The notes beneath the pieces are model-generated. The model made no database searches, was not told the DNA's origin, and saw only the letters and a program-made list of their open reading frames with translations. Positions 39,866-40,266 of a stretch of DNA of 40,266 bases are shown piece by piece. Source of the stretch: Lentzea albidocapillata (GTDB lineage Bacteria; Actinomycetota; Actinomycetes; Mycobacteriales; Pseudonocardiaceae); NCBI RefSeq assembly GCF_000719115.1, contig NZ_JOEA01000038.1, positions 1 to 40,266 of the forward strand, given 5' to 3'. The number at the start of each line of letters is the position of its first letter. Within the stretch, counting starts at the first letter, position 1. Made by a program: the position numbers and the translations under genes.

Positions 39866-40108
39866 CTACGGCTTCTTCGAGCCGAACCTGTCCACGTTCT
39901 CGACCTCGGCTGTCGGAGCCGACGGTAGGTCGGCGCCGTTCACACAGCCTCCGACGAACTGGATCGTCTCGCCGGTGCGGACGAAGCGGCCGGCCTCGTC
40001 GCAGCCCGCGTGCGCCACTGTCAAGAACGCCGCGCCGGTCAGCGCCGCAGCCGTGGTCACGGCTCCGACCAGCGGAATCACCGCGGCCACGCGTCGCGCG
40101 AATGCCAT
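39866..40108 (-). CDS. Small secreted protein, function unknown
   Basis: This 80-residue protein starts at ATG 40108 with GGAGGTGGC upstream. A signal peptide covers about residues 1-35 (VIPLVGAVTTAAALTGAAFL). The mature part has Cys36 and Cys55, which could form a disulfide, and an acidic/Ser-rich tail ending KKP. There is no convincing lipobox. No family recognised; the short conserved element is FVRTGETIQFVGGCVNGADL. Confidence 0.75.
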   Translation of the reverse strand: MAFARRVAAVIPLVGAVTTAAALTGAAFLTVAHAGCDEAGRFVRTGETIQFVGGCVNGADLPSAPTAEVENVDRFGSKKP

Positions 40109-40167
40109 GCCACCTCCACCCGATGTGAGTCCCCCGTGAGGCAGCCTACCGGGGGATCGCCACTAGT

Positions 40168-40266
40168 TGTACTTGGTCATGAGGTTGGTGACTGAACGCG
40201 GCTGATGGGTGGGTGTCCCTCGAGTGCGGAGTGACTGCGTTCAGTGTTGTAGTGCTCAAGCCAGGG
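40168..40266 (-). mobile_element. Terminal part of an IS481-like insertion sequence
   Basis: The element seems to begin at TGTACTTGG (40168), the expected TG-start of an IS481-family inverted repeat, 9 bp from the transposase stop codon. It is directly preceded by CTAGT, and IS481 favours CTAG targets. The other end lies outside the window. Confidence 0.6.
40177..40266 (-). CDS. IS481-family transposase, C-terminal fragment (runs off the window)
   Basis: Reading the minus strand from the window end gives PWLEHYNTERSHSALEGHPP followed by ISRVQSPTS and a stop. The W-x2-HYN-x2-R-H-x2-L-x-G-x-PP-x2-R pattern is the conserved C-terminus of rve-type transposases of the IS481/IS3 group. The gene is cut by the window edge; whether it is intact cannot be seen. 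Confidence 0.88.
   Translation of the reverse strand, partial: PWLEHYNTERSHSALEGHPPISRVQSPTS

Noticed and set aside
1..40266. CRISPR array
   Set aside because: No regularly spaced direct repeats of 24-40 bp with unique spacers were found. The only tandem repeats are coding ones in the RDD/Pra gene.

Overview
The window is high-G+C actinobacterial DNA with the dense, GTG-rich, 4-bp-overlapping gene layout of the Pseudonocardiaceae. A NaeI-like restriction endonuclease (NaeI was described from Lentzea/Lechevalieria aerocolonigenes), Scr1/DUF397 gene pairs, and an fadA3-GDSL-cbs-pra-metB block in the same order as Mycobacterium tuberculosis Rv1074c-Rv1079 all fit a Lentzea/Saccharothrix-like host. 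The genus is an inference, not something I could test.

Region 1 (about 108-11190) is an integrated element. It starts in the 3' end of a tRNA gene (108-184) with a UAA anticodon and an unusual short variable arm. A large serine recombinase reads into that tRNA on the opposite strand. Behind it lie a small ORF, a replication-relaxation-type gene, two HTH-DUF5753 regulators and two small ORFs, all on the minus strand. A perfect 24-bp palindrome separates them from a plus-strand Scr1-like/DUF397 pair. The right-hand cargo has visibly lower G+C: a membrane pentapeptide-repeat protein facing a large AAA-TPR ATPase. A 13-bp copy of the tRNA 3' end at 11178-11190 marks the other end. It is followed directly by the decayed tail of a second recombinase gene, so elements of this family have used this site more than once.

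Region 2 (about 11.2-19.5 kb) is a restriction/defence island. It holds a NaeI-family endonuclease, a Vsr mismatch endonuclease and a divergent C5-cytosine methyltransferase, then a regulator, then a three-gene operon encoding an HNH-like zinc protein, a ParB/sulfiredoxin-fold protein and an SNF2-type helicase. I cannot match this operon to a named defence system, and it is my main candidate for something undescribed.

Region 3 (about 19.6-33.5 kb) is chromosomal: a membrane protein, an SDR plus inositol-monophosphatase pair, a secreted SGNH esterase, a PucR regulator, a compact pqqACDEB operon divergent from a secreted PQQ-type sugar dehydrogenase (cofactor synthesis beside its likely user), a polysaccharide deacetylase, a class F sortase with its probable surface substrate, a Bax-inhibitor-1-like protein, and small HEAT, GNAT and zinc-binding proteins.

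Region 4 (33.7-39.8 kb) is the conserved thiolase-SGNH-cbs-RDD/Pra-metB block. Cystathionine beta-synthase and cystathionine gamma-synthase connect homocysteine, cystathionine and cysteine. The window ends in a small secreted protein and the 3' end of an IS481-family insertion sequence.
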